DNA from: an uncultured Prevotella sp.
GTDB lineage: Bacteria > Bacteroidota > Bacteroidia > Bacteroidales > Bacteroidaceae
Assembly: GCA_947164965.1 (NCBI GenBank)
Contig: CAMUYR010000001.1
Coordinates: 227,609 to 291,608, forward strand
Reading direction: 5' to 3'
DNA length: 64,000 bases
The notes beneath the pieces were generated by a model that worked only from the letters and a program-made list of their open reading frames with translations, was not told the DNA's origin and did no database searches. Within the stretch, counting starts at the first letter, position 1. Each line of letters starts with the position of its first letter. Below are positions 35,840-45,246 of this stretch, piece after piece. A program made the translations under genes and the position numbers.

Positions 35840-36661
35840 ATGAAAGAAACAGTAGTACTTAAAGATTTGTCTATCGGCTATACTCAAAAAGGCAAAAGCA
35901 AGTGTGTCGCCTCTGGACTGAATGCCTCCATTTGCAAAGGAGAGCTTACCTGTCTTTTAGGACGCAATGGTATTGGCAAGTCTACCCTACTGCGCACTCT
36001 TTCTGCTTTTCTGCCTAAGCTAGAGGGTGACATCATGCTTTATAATCCCACAACACAACGGGTTGCTACTCTTTCAGACTATTCCGATAAGCAATTAAGC
36101 AAACTCATTGGTGTAGTGCTGACGGAAAAACCGGATGTACGCAATATGAGTATTGAGGAACTAGTTGGCATGGGACGTTCGCCTTATACTGGATTCTGGG
36201 GAACTTTAGATGAGGAAGACCGTCAAGAAGTGGAACGAGCTATTCGGTTGACTGGTATCGATCACCTAAAAGGACGTATGGTACACACCCTGAGTGACGG
36301 AGAACGGCAAAAAGTAATGATAGCAAAGGCTTTGGCTCAGCAAACACCTGTAATCTATCTGGACGAGCCAACAGCTTTCCTTGATTTCCCCAGCAAGGTT
36401 GAGGTTATGCAACTGCTGCGTCAGTTGGCCCAAGAGCAGCAAAAGACCATCTTTCTCTCTACGCACGATGTTGAATTGGCCTTAAAACTGGCCGACCGTA
36501 TCTGGTTAATGGAGGATAAGGGGCTGCACGTGGGCACTCCTGAAGAATTGGCAGACACTGGCGTTTTAGCCAATTTCATCGAGAGGAAGGGTATCACTTT
36601 TCATCGTCAGACGATGACAATCAGTGTTACCCCGTTTACAAGCAATGCTAGCAACAAATAA
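35840..36661 (+). CDS. ABC transporter ATP-binding protein (FecE/BtuD type)
   Basis: 273 residues from the ATG at 35840, chosen from the promoter and from where homology should begin (MKETVVLKDLSIGY). Motifs in order are Walker A GRNGIGKST, the Q-loop region (GVVLTEKPDVRNMS), signature LSDGERQK, Walker B VIYLDEPTAF and H-loop FLSTHDVEL. The closest type by eye is the iron-siderophore/cobalamin importer ATPase. No permease or binding protein lies beside it. The next gene is CobD-like, so corrinoid uptake is a reasonable guess. Confidence 0.85.
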   Translation: MKETVVLKDLSIGYTQKGKSKCVASGLNASICKGELTCLLGRNGIGKSTLLRTLSAFLPKLEGDIMLYNPTTQRVATLSDYSDKQLSKLIGVVLTEKPDVRNMSIEELVGMGRSPYTGFWGTLDEEDRQEVERAIRLTGIDHLKGRMVHTLSDGERQKVMIAKALAQQTPVIYLDEPTAFLDFPSKVEVMQLLRQLAQEQQKTIFLSTHDVELALKLADRIWLMEDKGLHVGTPEELADTGVLANFIERKGITFHRQTMTISVTPFTSNASNK

Positions 36662-36677
36662 CTATCCCTGAGGCATC

Positions 36678-37700
36678 ATGATAGAAGGACACGGAGACGA
36701 TATCTACCGCTACGACGATCTGGTGAAGATAAACTTCAGCAGTAATGTCTATCAGCACGCTGATCATTCGCTGCTTAAACAGCACTTAATGGACCATTTT
36801 GAGCTGATAAACAACTATCCAGAGCCTCAGCCTCGTAGTTTGGAACGGTTGATAGCAATGCGTGAAGGCATCTCACCAGAAGCTGTTATGGTAACCAATG
36901 GTGCTACAGAAGCCATCTATCTGATAGCCCAATTATTTCATAATAGTGCTTCCGTCATTCCACAACCGACCTATTCAGAATATGCGGATGCCTGCCGAAT
37001 GTTTGGACATATCATCTCTTATGAAAATACTGACGACTTGACCTCATTGCCTGCCGACAGAGTTTATTGGATATGCAATCCCAACAATCCTTCAGGCAAT
37101 GTTCTGATGAAGGGGTTTATGGATTATATTGTACGCCGTTCACCCCGCTATACCTTTGTCGTCGACCAATCATACGAGGCCTATACCAAGGAACAACTGC
37201 TGGTTGCTCACGAAATGGTGGGACGTCCAAACCTTTTAATTCTTCATTCGTTAAGCAAGACCTATGCCGTCCCAGGACTTCGATTGGGCTATATCACCGG
37301 TGATCCAAGTGTGATTCAACTGCTCAGGGGACTCCGTCAACCATGGACCGTCAACGCTTTGGCTATAGAGGCTGGTAAATATCTGATGCGCTTCGGCCAA
37401 CCTGCAATCACCAACTTGGATGCCTATCTGGATGAGACAGAACGGCTGAGACAGGCACTGCGTCAAATCAAAGGCGTTCGCGTGTTTGAAACCAAAACCA
37501 ATTATATGCTCTGCGAGTTAGATAAGGGAACATCCGTGGAGCTCAAAAAATATCTTGTACATGAACACGGCATACTGATTCGTGACTGCAGCAATTTCTA
37601 CGGACTAGGCAATACCTTCTTCCGAGTTGCCGCCCAACAGCCCGAAGAGAATGATGCACTTGTGGAAGCCGTACGCAGCTACATAGAGAGTCGCGATTGA
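36678..37700 (+). CDS. PLP-dependent aminotransferase, CobD/HisC-like
   Basis: 340 residues, fold-type I PLP enzyme. Visible are the N-terminal HGDDIYRYDDLVKINFSSNV, which resembles threonine-phosphate decarboxylase (CobD), VTNGATEAIYLIAQLF, CNPNNPSGNV, and the PLP lysine in HSLSKTYAVPGLRLGYITG. CobD makes aminopropanol phosphate for the cobalamin nucleotide loop. Histidinol-phosphate aminotransferase is the main alternative. It lies 16 bp after the ABC ATPase gene, and DUF2851 follows directly. Confidence 0.75.
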   Translation: MIEGHGDDIYRYDDLVKINFSSNVYQHADHSLLKQHLMDHFELINNYPEPQPRSLERLIAMREGISPEAVMVTNGATEAIYLIAQLFHNSASVIPQPTYSEYADACRMFGHIISYENTDDLTSLPADRVYWICNPNNPSGNVLMKGFMDYIVRRSPRYTFVVDQSYEAYTKEQLLVAHEMVGRPNLLILHSLSKTYAVPGLRLGYITGDPSVIQLLRGLRQPWTVNALAIEAGKYLMRFGQPAITNLDAYLDETERLRQALRQIKGVRVFETKTNYMLCELDKGTSVELKKYLVHEHGILIRDCSNFYGLGNTFFRVAAQQPEENDALVEAVRSYIESRD

Positions 37701-37711
37701 TAAAAAACAAA

Positions 37712-39016
37712 ATGGAACAATTAATTCATTACTGCTGGAAGCATAAGTTATGGCCTCTGGAAGGCATGGAGACCACAGACGGACGGCACGTGGAAGTGTT
37801 AGACCCTGGTTTGCACAACCATAATTCCGGACCTGATTTTTTTAACGCCAAGGTCAAAATCAACGGCACCTTATGGGTGGGCAATATAGAGATTCATGAT
37901 CGCTCATCACATTGGTATATGCATGGCCACGACAAAGATGAGCATTATAATAACGTAGTGCTACATGTCGTAGGCGAAGCAGATAGGGATGTGCAAACAC
38001 AGGAGGGCCAATTCGTACCACAGATGATACTGAAAGTACCACAAAGTGTTCGTGAGAACTACGAACAATTGCTGAAAACTGACCAATATCCACCCTGCTA
38101 TCGCATTATTCCCAATCTGACGAGCCTGACCATTCATTCCTGGATGGCTGCGCTTCAGACAGAACGCCTGGAACAGAAAACCATTGCTATTCACCAACGT
38201 GTAAAAGAACGGGGCGGCTCGTGGGAAGACGGCTATTTCCAGACTTTAGCACGCAACTATGGCTTTGGCATCAATGGTGATGCTTTTGAAGAATGGGCTC
38301 GACATATTCCGTTGAACGCTGTGGGTAAGCATCGTGACAACCTGTTCCAAATTGAAGCAATCTTTATGGGGCAAGCCGGATTGTTGGAGCTAGATACTAT
38401 CCCTGAACGTTACCAGAAGGACGCACTCAATGAGGGCTATTTTGCCAAATTACGCAATGAATACCTCTATTTGGCACATAAATTCCAACTACAACCTATG
38501 GATGCCAAGCTATGGCGCTTTCTACGCTTGCGTCCCCAGAACTTCCCTCATATCCGCATATCGCAGTTAGCCAACCTGTATTATGAGCGAAAGGCAGGGC
38601 TATCGGAGTTGTTGGAATGTCAAGATTTGGTTACTCTCAGTGAAAAGATGTTGACACAGGTGACACCCTATTGGGAAACGCACTATACGTTTGGCTCTGA
38701 AAGTTTTAAGAACGCGAAACACCTCTCGCCATTTTCCATCAATCTGCTGATTATCAACACCTGTGTACCTTTGCTTTTTGCTTATGGACGACAGACTGCC
38801 AAGGAAGATTTGTGCGATAGGGCCTTCGATTTTCTGGAACAGTTGAAGGCTGAAAACAATCATATTATCCGCATGTGGAAAGAATGCGGACTAGACGTGA
38901 AATCTGCTGGCGATTCGCAAGCCCTTATTGAACTCAAGAAAGAATATTGTGATAAGAAGGACTGTCTGCGTTGCCGAATTGGATATGAATATTTAAAAAG
39001 AAAAAAAGAGATATGA
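37712..39016 (+). CDS. DUF2851 family protein
   Basis: About 434 residues from the ATG at 37712; an upstream in-frame TTG is unlikely. The N-terminus (EQLIHYCWKHKLW) and the stretch DPGLHNHNSGPDFFNAKV, NIEIHDRSSHWYMHGH, NVVLHVV are the hallmark of this Bacteroidota family of unknown function. The clustered His and Asp (IHDRSSHWYMHGHDKDEHY) look like a nuclease or metal site, but this is not established. A Cys cluster ends the protein (CDKKDCLRCRIGYEYL). It overlaps the thioesterase gene by 4 bp. Confidence 0.85.
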   Translation: MEQLIHYCWKHKLWPLEGMETTDGRHVEVLDPGLHNHNSGPDFFNAKVKINGTLWVGNIEIHDRSSHWYMHGHDKDEHYNNVVLHVVGEADRDVQTQEGQFVPQMILKVPQSVRENYEQLLKTDQYPPCYRIIPNLTSLTIHSWMAALQTERLEQKTIAIHQRVKERGGSWEDGYFQTLARNYGFGINGDAFEEWARHIPLNAVGKHRDNLFQIEAIFMGQAGLLELDTIPERYQKDALNEGYFAKLRNEYLYLAHKFQLQPMDAKLWRFLRLRPQNFPHIRISQLANLYYERKAGLSELLECQDLVTLSEKMLTQVTPYWETHYTFGSESFKNAKHLSPFSINLLIINTCVPLLFAYGRQTAKEDLCDRAFDFLEQLKAENNHIIRMWKECGLDVKSAGDSQALIELKKEYCDKKDCLRCRIGYEYLKRKKEI

Positions 39017-39417
39017 GCAAATATGTCTATGAAACCCGCATGGAGGTGAGAGATTACGAGTGCGACATTGAGGGCATTGTGAATAATGCCAACTACCTGC
39101 ATTATACTGAGCACACCAGGCACTTATTCTTAAAAGAATGTGGATTGAGTTTTTCGGAAATGCATGAAAAAGGGGTCGATGCTGTGGTTGCCCGCATGAA
39201 TCTGCAATACAAGACTCCCCTGCGATGTGACGATGAGTTCATCTCACGCCTCTGGCTAGAAAAGGATGGCATCAAATACATCTTCCACCAGGACATCTTC
39301 CGTGCCTCTGACGAAGCCCTTTGTTTTCGTGGTGATATCACGCTAGTCTGCCTGGTCAACGGACGCTTGGCAGGCAGCGATGACTACGACAAAGCTTTTG
39401 CACCATATCTGCGTTAA
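39013..39417 (+). CDS. Hotdog-fold acyl-CoA thioesterase (YbgC/4HBT type)
   Basis: 134 residues. The YbgC/4HBT motif is seen in VRDYECDIEGIVNNANYLHYTEHTRHLFL, with the catalytic-type Asp or Glu before the conserved NNANYL. It should hydrolyse short or aromatic acyl-CoA thioesters in the cytoplasm. It is translationally coupled to DUF2851 (ATGA overlap) and followed 14 bp later by dprA. Confidence 0.88.
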   Translation: MSKYVYETRMEVRDYECDIEGIVNNANYLHYTEHTRHLFLKECGLSFSEMHEKGVDAVVARMNLQYKTPLRCDDEFISRLWLEKDGIKYIFHQDIFRASDEALCFRGDITLVCLVNGRLAGSDDYDKAFAPYLR

Positions 39418-39431
39418 TTATCAACAAAAAC

Positions 39432-40547
39432 ATGAGTCAGGAAGAAACCTATTATACCATTGCGCTGACCCGAATAATGGGTCTTAATTCGTCTGTCGTA
39501 CTACAACTCTACGAGCTGGCAGGCAGCAGTCAGACGGTCTATGAGCATCGTAAAGACATCTCCGAGATATTCCCAGAGGCTTCACCCCGGTTACGCGAGA
39601 GTCTGAAAAACTGGGACGACGCTCTGCGCAGAGCTGCTGTGGAAATGGAGTTTATCGAGAAAAATCACCTCAAGACATTTCTTCGCCTGGACCCAGACTA
39701 TCCCCAAAGACTACAGGAATGTCCTGATGGCCCCGTCATTCTTTATTATAAAGGAAATGCTGACCTCAATCAGTCGTACATCCTTAATTTAGTGGGTACG
39801 CGTCATTGCACGCAATATGGTTTAGACTTAGTACGTAACTTCATACGCGACTTACGCCAATTATGTCCTAACGTACTCATCGTCAGCGGTTTGGCTTATG
39901 GTATTGACTATGCTGCCCATACCAATGCCTTGGAGCAAGGATTTGAGACTGTTGGTGTCTTGGCTCATGGATTAGACCAAATCTATCCTCCTGCCCATCG
40001 TGATGTAGCAGTAGAAATGCTGAAACACGGTGGACTCCTGACAGAATATATGACACAGACGCAAGCCTTACCCAATAATTTCCGTCAGCGCAACCGCATC
40101 GTGGCAGGAATGTGCGATGCTACTATCCTGGTGGAGAGTGCCTTCAAAGGAGGCGGACTTATTACCTGTCGGGTGGCAATGGAATATGGTCGCGATGTGT
40201 TTGCATTCCCTGGGGCAGTGGGTCAGACATATTCAGAAGGCTGTAACCACATGATACGCAACAACATAGCTGGTCTTATCACGTCAGCTTCCGACTTTTT
40301 GGAGAGTATGGGATGGAAGACGGAGAAACAGAAAACAGACACCATAGAACGTCAACTGTTTCCTGATCTGACACCTGAAGAAGCGCAGGTGGTCAGCGTT
40401 TTGCAGAAAACCAACGACCTGCCATTGAATATAATTAGTGTCAAGAGCAATATTCCCATCGGTCAACTAACTGCTTTGCTGTTCTCTATGGAAATGAAAG
40501 GCATTGTAAAGGCCTTGGCAGGTGGTGCCTACCATCTGTATAGCTAA
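39432..40547 (+). CDS. dprA: DNA processing protein DprA (Smf)
   Basis: 371 residues. DprA loads RecA onto incoming single-stranded DNA in natural transformation. The Rossmann-like core (LVGTRHCTQYGLDLVRNFI, LIVSGLAYGIDYAAHTNAL, TVGVLAHGLDQIYPPAHR, PNNFRQRNRIVAGM, LVESAFKGGGLITCRVAMEYGRDVFAFPG) is complete, and a winged-helix-like C-terminus (residues 310-371) follows. Its stop overlaps the stop of the convergent CDF gene by 4 bp, leaving no room for a separate terminator. Confidence 0.95.
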   Translation: MSQEETYYTIALTRIMGLNSSVVLQLYELAGSSQTVYEHRKDISEIFPEASPRLRESLKNWDDALRRAAVEMEFIEKNHLKTFLRLDPDYPQRLQECPDGPVILYYKGNADLNQSYILNLVGTRHCTQYGLDLVRNFIRDLRQLCPNVLIVSGLAYGIDYAAHTNALEQGFETVGVLAHGLDQIYPPAHRDVAVEMLKHGGLLTEYMTQTQALPNNFRQRNRIVAGMCDATILVESAFKGGGLITCRVAMEYGRDVFAFPGAVGQTYSEGCNHMIRNNIAGLITSASDFLESMGWKTEKQKTDTIERQLFPDLTPEEAQVVSVLQKTNDLPLNIISVKSNIPIGQLTALLFSMEMKGIVKALAGGAYHLYS

Positions 40548-41437
40548 TCCTCTTCACCTACAGGTTCCACATGCACAACCACATGTGTTTCCTCACCATA
40601 ATGGTTTCGCAGCAGTTGTTCTACCTCTGAAGCTTTCTGATGCGCCTCGTGTAGCGTGATATTACCATCCATCACGATATGCAGTTCTATGGCATAATGA
40701 TTGCCTAGCCTGCGGGTACGTAAATCGTGTGGACGTATGACATCCGGCAGTTCGCTCACCATACTCAACATTTTATTCTCCACTTCGTCGGGCAATGATT
40801 GTTCCATCAGATCGCCAATACCATTACGCAGTAAATCGACGGCGACTTTCACGATAAAGACACCAACTACACAACTCGCCACTGGATCTAATACCGTCCA
40901 ACGCTGTCCCAAAAAAATGGCACCGCCAATGCCAACTGCCGTACCAATAGACGAGAGAGCGTCACTACGGTGATGCCAGGCATTAGCCTCAACAGCCTGC
41001 GACTGCAACTGGCGAGCCTTAAGCATAGAATATTGATAAACAGCCTCTTTCAGAACCACAGACAAACCTGCTACCCACAAAGCCAGCATATCTGGGGCCT
41101 CTAATTGTCCACCTTTTGTCCAGAAAGCAATCTTCACCACACCACTATACATAATGCCTCCTGCTACAACCATCAACGACATGCCAATTATCGTCATAGC
41201 CAGCGTCTCATACTTAGCGTGTCCGTAGTCATGTGATTTATCTTGGGGCTTGCCACTGATGCGCACAAAAACCAGTACGATGACATCTGTAACAAAATCT
41301 GACAATGAATGGACGGCATCAGCAACCATTGCAGCACTATGCCCCATGATACCTGCTACAAACTTGAAGAGGACGAGTACTACATTTACTACTCCGCCCA
41401 CCAACGTTACCCGATATATTTCCTTGTTTCTCTCCAT
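40544..41437 (-). CDS. Cation diffusion facilitator (CDF) transporter
   Basis: 297 residues. CDF proteins export divalent metals (Zn, Fe, Mn, Co) by proton antiport. Metal sites are seen in AMVADAVHSLSDFVTD (helix 2) and NAWHHRSDALSS (helix 5). About six membrane segments and a C-terminal cytoplasmic metal-binding fold (LRTRRLGNHYAIELHIVMDGNITLHEAH) follow. The metal is not predictable. It is monocistronic with a -7 box at 41456, divergent from the VanX-like gene. Confidence 0.93.
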   Translation of the reverse strand: MERNKEIYRVTLVGGVVNVVLVLFKFVAGIMGHSAAMVADAVHSLSDFVTDVIVLVFVRISGKPQDKSHDYGHAKYETLAMTIIGMSLMVVAGGIMYSGVVKIAFWTKGGQLEAPDMLALWVAGLSVVLKEAVYQYSMLKARQLQSQAVEANAWHHRSDALSSIGTAVGIGGAIFLGQRWTVLDPVASCVVGVFIVKVAVDLLRNGIGDLMEQSLPDEVENKMLSMVSELPDVIRPHDLRTRRLGNHYAIELHIVMDGNITLHEAHQKASEVEQLLRNHYGEETHVVVHVEPVGEED

Positions 41438-41455
41438 TTTGTCTTAAACTGCCTG

Positions 41456-41464
41456 CAAAGATAC
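41456..41464 (-). promoter_or_regulatory. -7 box of the CDF transporter gene
   Basis: TATCTTTGC on the minus strand, 19 bases before the start codon. It is divergent from, and 43 bp away from, the box of the VanX-like gene. Confidence 0.7.
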
Positions 41465-41506
41465 GATAATTATTGATATCGTGATACTAAATAGGCAGAA
41501 ATTTTG

Positions 41507-41515
41507 TATCTTTGC
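41507..41515 (+). promoter_or_regulatory. -7 box of the VanX-like dipeptidase gene
   Basis: TATCTTTGC, 23 bases before the ATG at 41538. Confidence 0.7.
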
Positions 41516-41537
41516 CGCCAGTAATAGAACTATTATT

Positions 41538-42314
41538 ATGAGTAAGATGAAAAAGACTCTCTTATGTCTGTCCGCAACAGCAGCCTGCCTGATGCTGACC
41601 ACTATTTTCCTGATGGCTGCCAGCCACTCAGAGGCACAAACGAAGGTGAAAACCAATAGCGGTGACAACAGCCAGTTTGTGATGATAACCGATGTTGTCC
41701 CCGACTGTATTCTGGAAATACGCTACTTCAGCACCTACAACTTTGTGGGGCGGCGCATTGACGGCTACGAACAGCCAACGGCTTTGCTGACCAAACGAGC
41801 TGCAGACAGCTTGAAAGCTGTGAGTGATGATGTTAAGAAAATGGGGTATAGGCTGAAAATATATGATGCCTATCGTCCGCAGAAGGCTGTCGACCATTTT
41901 GTACGCTGGGCTTTAGATGCCAACGACACGCTGATGAAGACCTACTTCTATCCGCAACTGCCTAAGAATGTGCTCTTTCCGCAAGGCTATATTGCCAAGC
42001 GCAGCGGACACACCCGTGGCTCTACGGTTGATTTGACGCTCTTCGACGAACGAACGGAAAAGGAAGTTGATATGGGAGGTACCTTCGACTGGTTTGGTCA
42101 TGAGAGCCATCCGACCTATGGCGGTAATCCTCAAACAGGCGAATACAAAGGTGCTAAGAAGCTGACTGCCGAGCAGTTCAATAATCGCATGATACTGCGA
42201 AGGGCTATGATGCGTCATGGTTTCAAGCCAATTGACACGGAATGGTGGCACTTCACGCTAAAGAACGAGCCATTCCCAAATACTTATTTTACCTTTCCTG
42301 TGAAGCAGAAATAG
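41538..42314 (+). CDS. D-alanyl-D-alanine dipeptidase, VanX/DdpX family (M15D)
   Basis: 258 residues from the ATG at 41538, the first start downstream of the promoter. A signal peptide or N-terminal anchor is present (LCLSATAACLMLTTIFLMAA). The M15D zinc motif SGHTRGSTVDLTLFD (SxHxxGxxxD), the KIYDAYRPQKA substrate-binding motif and the C-terminal EWWHF (catalytic Glu plus zinc His) are all present. The family cleaves D-Ala-D-Ala. In a non-glycopeptide producer this is a periplasmic peptidoglycan-recycling function. The murQ gene that follows on the other strand is also a cell-wall recycling gene. Confidence 0.92.
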   Translation: MSKMKKTLLCLSATAACLMLTTIFLMAASHSEAQTKVKTNSGDNSQFVMITDVVPDCILEIRYFSTYNFVGRRIDGYEQPTALLTKRAADSLKAVSDDVKKMGYRLKIYDAYRPQKAVDHFVRWALDANDTLMKTYFYPQLPKNVLFPQGYIAKRSGHTRGSTVDLTLFDERTEKEVDMGGTFDWFGHESHPTYGGNPQTGEYKGAKKLTAEQFNNRMILRRAMMRHGFKPIDTEWWHFTLKNEPFPNTYFTFPVKQK

Positions 42315-42316
42315 TG

Positions 42317-43132
42317 TTATTTCTTACGCTTGGGGGAACAGGCACTATTCACGCTGCCTGCCTCTAACAGTCGCTGCTGGGCTTCCTCATAGCTCAGACC
42401 TAACATATCCTGCAACATACGAGTGCCACGATCCACCAGCTTGGCATTCGTTAGTTGCATATTCACCATACGGTTGCCCTGTACACGACCCATACGAATC
42501 ATCAGCGTTGTAGAAATCATGTTCAGCACCATCTTCTGTGCCGTTCCACTCTTCATACGACTGGAGCCCGTCAAAAACTCTGGACCCACAATGGTCTCGA
42601 TAGGAAAGTCGACGGCTTTAGCCAACGGCGTATTTGGATTACTGGTAATACAGCCCGTCAGCAGCCCATTCTCGCTGGCACGCTTGACGGCACCAATGAC
42701 ATAAGGCGTTGTGCCTGAAGCTGCAATACCGAGCACTGTATCAAGGGCTGTTGGATGATGTACCTGCAGGTCTTTCCAGCCTTGTTCCGAAATATCTTCA
42801 GCTCTTTCCACCGCATGACGCAAGGCCTCATCACCACCAGCAATAATACCTATCACCTTTGTATCAGGCACACCAAACGTAGGAGGCAGCTCGCTGGCAT
42901 CCAGCACACCCAAACGTCCGCTTGTTCCTGCTCCAATATAGAACAGTCGCCCACCCTCTTTCATACGCTGCTCCACAGCCTTTACCAAGGCTTCAACCTG
43001 TGGAATGGCTCTGCGCACAGAATCGGCCACACGGCAATCTTCTTCGTTGATATGTCGCAACAGTTCGACGACCGACATCTGCTCCAGATGGTCGAAGCGC
43101 GAAGGCTGTTCTGTTATCTTATCTGTTCCCAT
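42317..43132 (-). CDS. murQ: N-acetylmuramic acid 6-phosphate etherase MurQ
   Basis: 271 residues from the ATG at 43132. MurQ splits MurNAc-6-P into GlcNAc-6-P and D-lactate in peptidoglycan recycling. Motifs are RLFYIGAGTSGRLGVLDASELPPTFG, GIIAGGDEALRHAVE, GIAASGTTPYVIGA and GPEFLTGSSRMKSGTAQKM, all typical of this SIS-domain family. The C-terminus is a little short compared with E. coli (298 residues). It converges on the VanX-like gene with a 2-bp gap. Confidence 0.95.
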   Translation of the reverse strand: MGTDKITEQPSRFDHLEQMSVVELLRHINEEDCRVADSVRRAIPQVEALVKAVEQRMKEGGRLFYIGAGTSGRLGVLDASELPPTFGVPDTKVIGIIAGGDEALRHAVERAEDISEQGWKDLQVHHPTALDTVLGIAASGTTPYVIGAVKRASENGLLTGCITSNPNTPLAKAVDFPIETIVGPEFLTGSSRMKSGTAQKMVLNMISTTLMIRMGRVQGNRMVNMQLTNAKLVDRGTRMLQDMLGLSYEEAQQRLLEAGSVNSACSPKRKK

Positions 43133-43154
43133 ATAAAGATGTATTATGAGGGGG

Positions 43155-43187
43155 CAAAGGTACATCTTTTATTTGGTTCTTCCAAAT
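43155..43187 (-). promoter_or_regulatory. Promoter of murQ
   Basis: Minus strand TTTG at 43187-43184 and TACCTTTGC at 43163-43155, exact 24-base spacing. Confidence 0.8.
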
Positions 43188-43235
43188 GAATTTTAAAAAA
43201 TGAAGGTTTTCTTTTGTTTTTCTTTGGGTTTTCGC

Positions 43236-43244
43236 TACCTTTGC
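43236..43244 (+). promoter_or_regulatory. -7 box of the DUF3237 gene
   Basis: TACCTTTGC, with TTTG at 43213 as a -33 candidate (23-base spacing), 30 bases before the ATG. Confidence 0.7.
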
Positions 43245-43274
43245 AAACTGAACAACTAATCATTAAAAGACATT

Positions 43275-43787
43275 ATGAAAAAACTTGCATTACTCACGCT
43301 GCTGACAGTATTCGCATTGAATGTCTGCGCACAGAACTATCCCCCAAAAGACACACCACAATTGGAATTTGCCCTGCAACTGAAAGTAACGTTGGGCGAA
43401 GCCTATGGCATCGACAACACCCAACACGGACGACGTACGGTGATTCCCATTACTGGAGGCACCTTTGAAGGGCCGAATCTGAAAGGAACTATCGTCAATG
43501 GTGGTGCGGACTACCAGCTGAATGGTGCTGACGGACGCACGGAACTAGAAGCCATCTACTGCATTAAGACTGACGACGGCGTCTACATCCATGTGCGTAA
43601 TCGCGGCATTATCGCCAGCAGCAAAGATGCCGACGGCAAGCCTTCATTCTATTTCCGTGCTGCCCCTCAGTTCGAAGCACCTGCCGACAGCAAATACGGA
43701 TGGCTGAACAATGCCCTCTTTGTCTGCGCTCCAGAGTGGAGTCAGGGTTTCAACGGCATTGTACTCAATGTCTGGAAAGTAAAATAA
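43275..43787 (+). CDS. Secreted DUF3237 domain protein
   Basis: 170 residues with a signal peptide (LTVFALNVCAQ). The single domain (about 28-168) has LEFALQLKVTLGEAYGI, RRTVIPITGGTFEGPNLKGTIVNGGADYQ and ELEAIYCIKTDDGVYIHVRNRGII, which identify DUF3237, a family of small beta-barrel proteins of uncertain function. It is monocistronic and converges on the AGCS symporter gene. Confidence 0.88.
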   Translation: MKKLALLTLLTVFALNVCAQNYPPKDTPQLEFALQLKVTLGEAYGIDNTQHGRRTVIPITGGTFEGPNLKGTIVNGGADYQLNGADGRTELEAIYCIKTDDGVYIHVRNRGIIASSKDADGKPSFYFRAAPQFEAPADSKYGWLNNALFVCAPEWSQGFNGIVLNVWKVK

Positions 43788-43795
43788 GCGCCTAA

Positions 43796-45244
43796 TTATT
43801 CCCAACATTCCAATTCGCCTTCCAACTCAGGAATCTGACTGCGATGGAAGGTGGGTTCCTTGATGCCTTGTCGTTTCTGATGGCGATAATCGTCGAGCAG
43901 GCGGAAAGCATAGCGACCTAACAGCACGATGGCGATAAGGTTGCAGGCGGTGAGAAATGCCATAAAGAAATCGACGATGTTCCACACCAATTCAAAACTG
44001 GCCATTGCGCCGAAGATAACCATCACGCCAGCAGAACAGATGCGATAAGCAGTCATTACCTTCGGATTTGGCGTGATAAAGCGGATATTGGCCTCGCCGT
44101 AATAATAGTTGCCAATGATGCTGGAGAAGGCAAAGAGAAATATGGCAATAGCCACAAAGATGGGACCTGCCGCACCAACCTCCGACTGCAATGCCGACTG
44201 CGTCAGGGCGATGCCATTCAACTCGGGAGTCTGATAAAGGCCGCTAATCAGGATAATAAAGGATGTACACGAGCATACCAGCAGAGTATCGGTAAAGACA
44301 CCCAGTGCCTGTATCAATCCCTGTTTGACGGGATGGCTGACAGCTGCTGTTGCAGCCACGTTTGGCGCACTACCCTCACCTGCCTCGTTAGAGAAGAGGC
44401 CTCGCTTCACACCATTCATAATGGTTGCTCCGATGCCACCACCTGCTATCTGCTGAATGCCAAACGCATCGAGCACGATCACTTTGAAGACGTGGGGAAT
44501 GAGGTCGTAATTCATCACGATAACCACAATGGCCAGTATCACATAACCGATTGCCATCACGGGCACCAAGACAGCACTGACATGAGCAATACGATGGATG
44601 CCGCCAAAAACGATAAACAGCCCAAGAGTTGCCAAAACAGCTCCCACCCAAATGGGAGAAAAGCCGAAAGCCTCCTGCATAGCCCCGCAGATGGTGTTAG
44701 CCTGAATGGAATTATTGGACAGTCCGAACTGACAAGTGATAAGCACGGCAAACGTGACAGCCATCCAACGCTGTTTCAAACCCTGCTGGATATAATAGGC
44801 AGGACCACCGATAAACGAATCCTTATGTTTCTTTTTAAACAGCTGGGCCAGCGTAGACTCCACGAAAGCTGTTGCCGAACCGATGAGGGCTATGATCCAC
44901 ATCCAGAACACGGCTCCAGGACCACCAATGGCAATTGCTGAGGCTACGCCAGCCAGATTGCCCGTACCAACACGGGTGGCAACAGAGACTGCGAAGGCCT
45001 GAAACGACGAGATGTGCTTGCGTTTGGGTTCTGATGAATTGGAGCCTTCTATGGTCTCCTTGACCTGCGATTCTACAGTATCTACTGCCGAGTCTGTGAG
45101 CAGTCGAATCATCTCGCCTACCATGCGGAACTGCACGAAGCGCGTCTTAATGGTAAACCACACGCCACAACCTACCAATGCGAATATGAGCACATAGCCC
45201 CATACGGCATCGTTCACCGATGTTATCAAGCTGTTTAGTTCCAT
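43796..45244 (-). CDS. Alanine/glycine:cation symporter (AGCS family)
   Basis: 482 residues, an inner-membrane sodium- or proton-coupled amino-acid carrier. AGCS motifs are TRVGTGNLAGVASAIAIGGPGAVFWMW, GGPAYYIQQGLK, GIGATIMNGVKRGLFSNEAGEGSAPNVAA and a run of about ten membrane helices. It lies 2 bp downstream of the DUF4298 gene and is probably cotranscribed from the promoter at 45559. Confidence 0.94.
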   Translation of the reverse strand: MELNSLITSVNDAVWGYVLIFALVGCGVWFTIKTRFVQFRMVGEMIRLLTDSAVDTVESQVKETIEGSNSSEPKRKHISSFQAFAVSVATRVGTGNLAGVASAIAIGGPGAVFWMWIIALIGSATAFVESTLAQLFKKKHKDSFIGGPAYYIQQGLKQRWMAVTFAVLITCQFGLSNNSIQANTICGAMQEAFGFSPIWVGAVLATLGLFIVFGGIHRIAHVSAVLVPVMAIGYVILAIVVIVMNYDLIPHVFKVIVLDAFGIQQIAGGGIGATIMNGVKRGLFSNEAGEGSAPNVAATAAVSHPVKQGLIQALGVFTDTLLVCSCTSFIILISGLYQTPELNGIALTQSALQSEVGAAGPIFVAIAIFLFAFSSIIGNYYYGEANIRFITPNPKVMTAYRICSAGVMVIFGAMASFELVWNIVDFFMAFLTACNLIAIVLLGRYAFRLLDDYRHQKRQGIKEPTFHRSQIPELEGELECWE

Positions 45245-45246
45245 TC

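Noticed and set aside
42307..42324. AGAAATA/TATTTCT hairpin as terminator between the VanX-like gene and murQ
   Set aside because: A short AT-only stem overlapping both coding ends; too weak to call.
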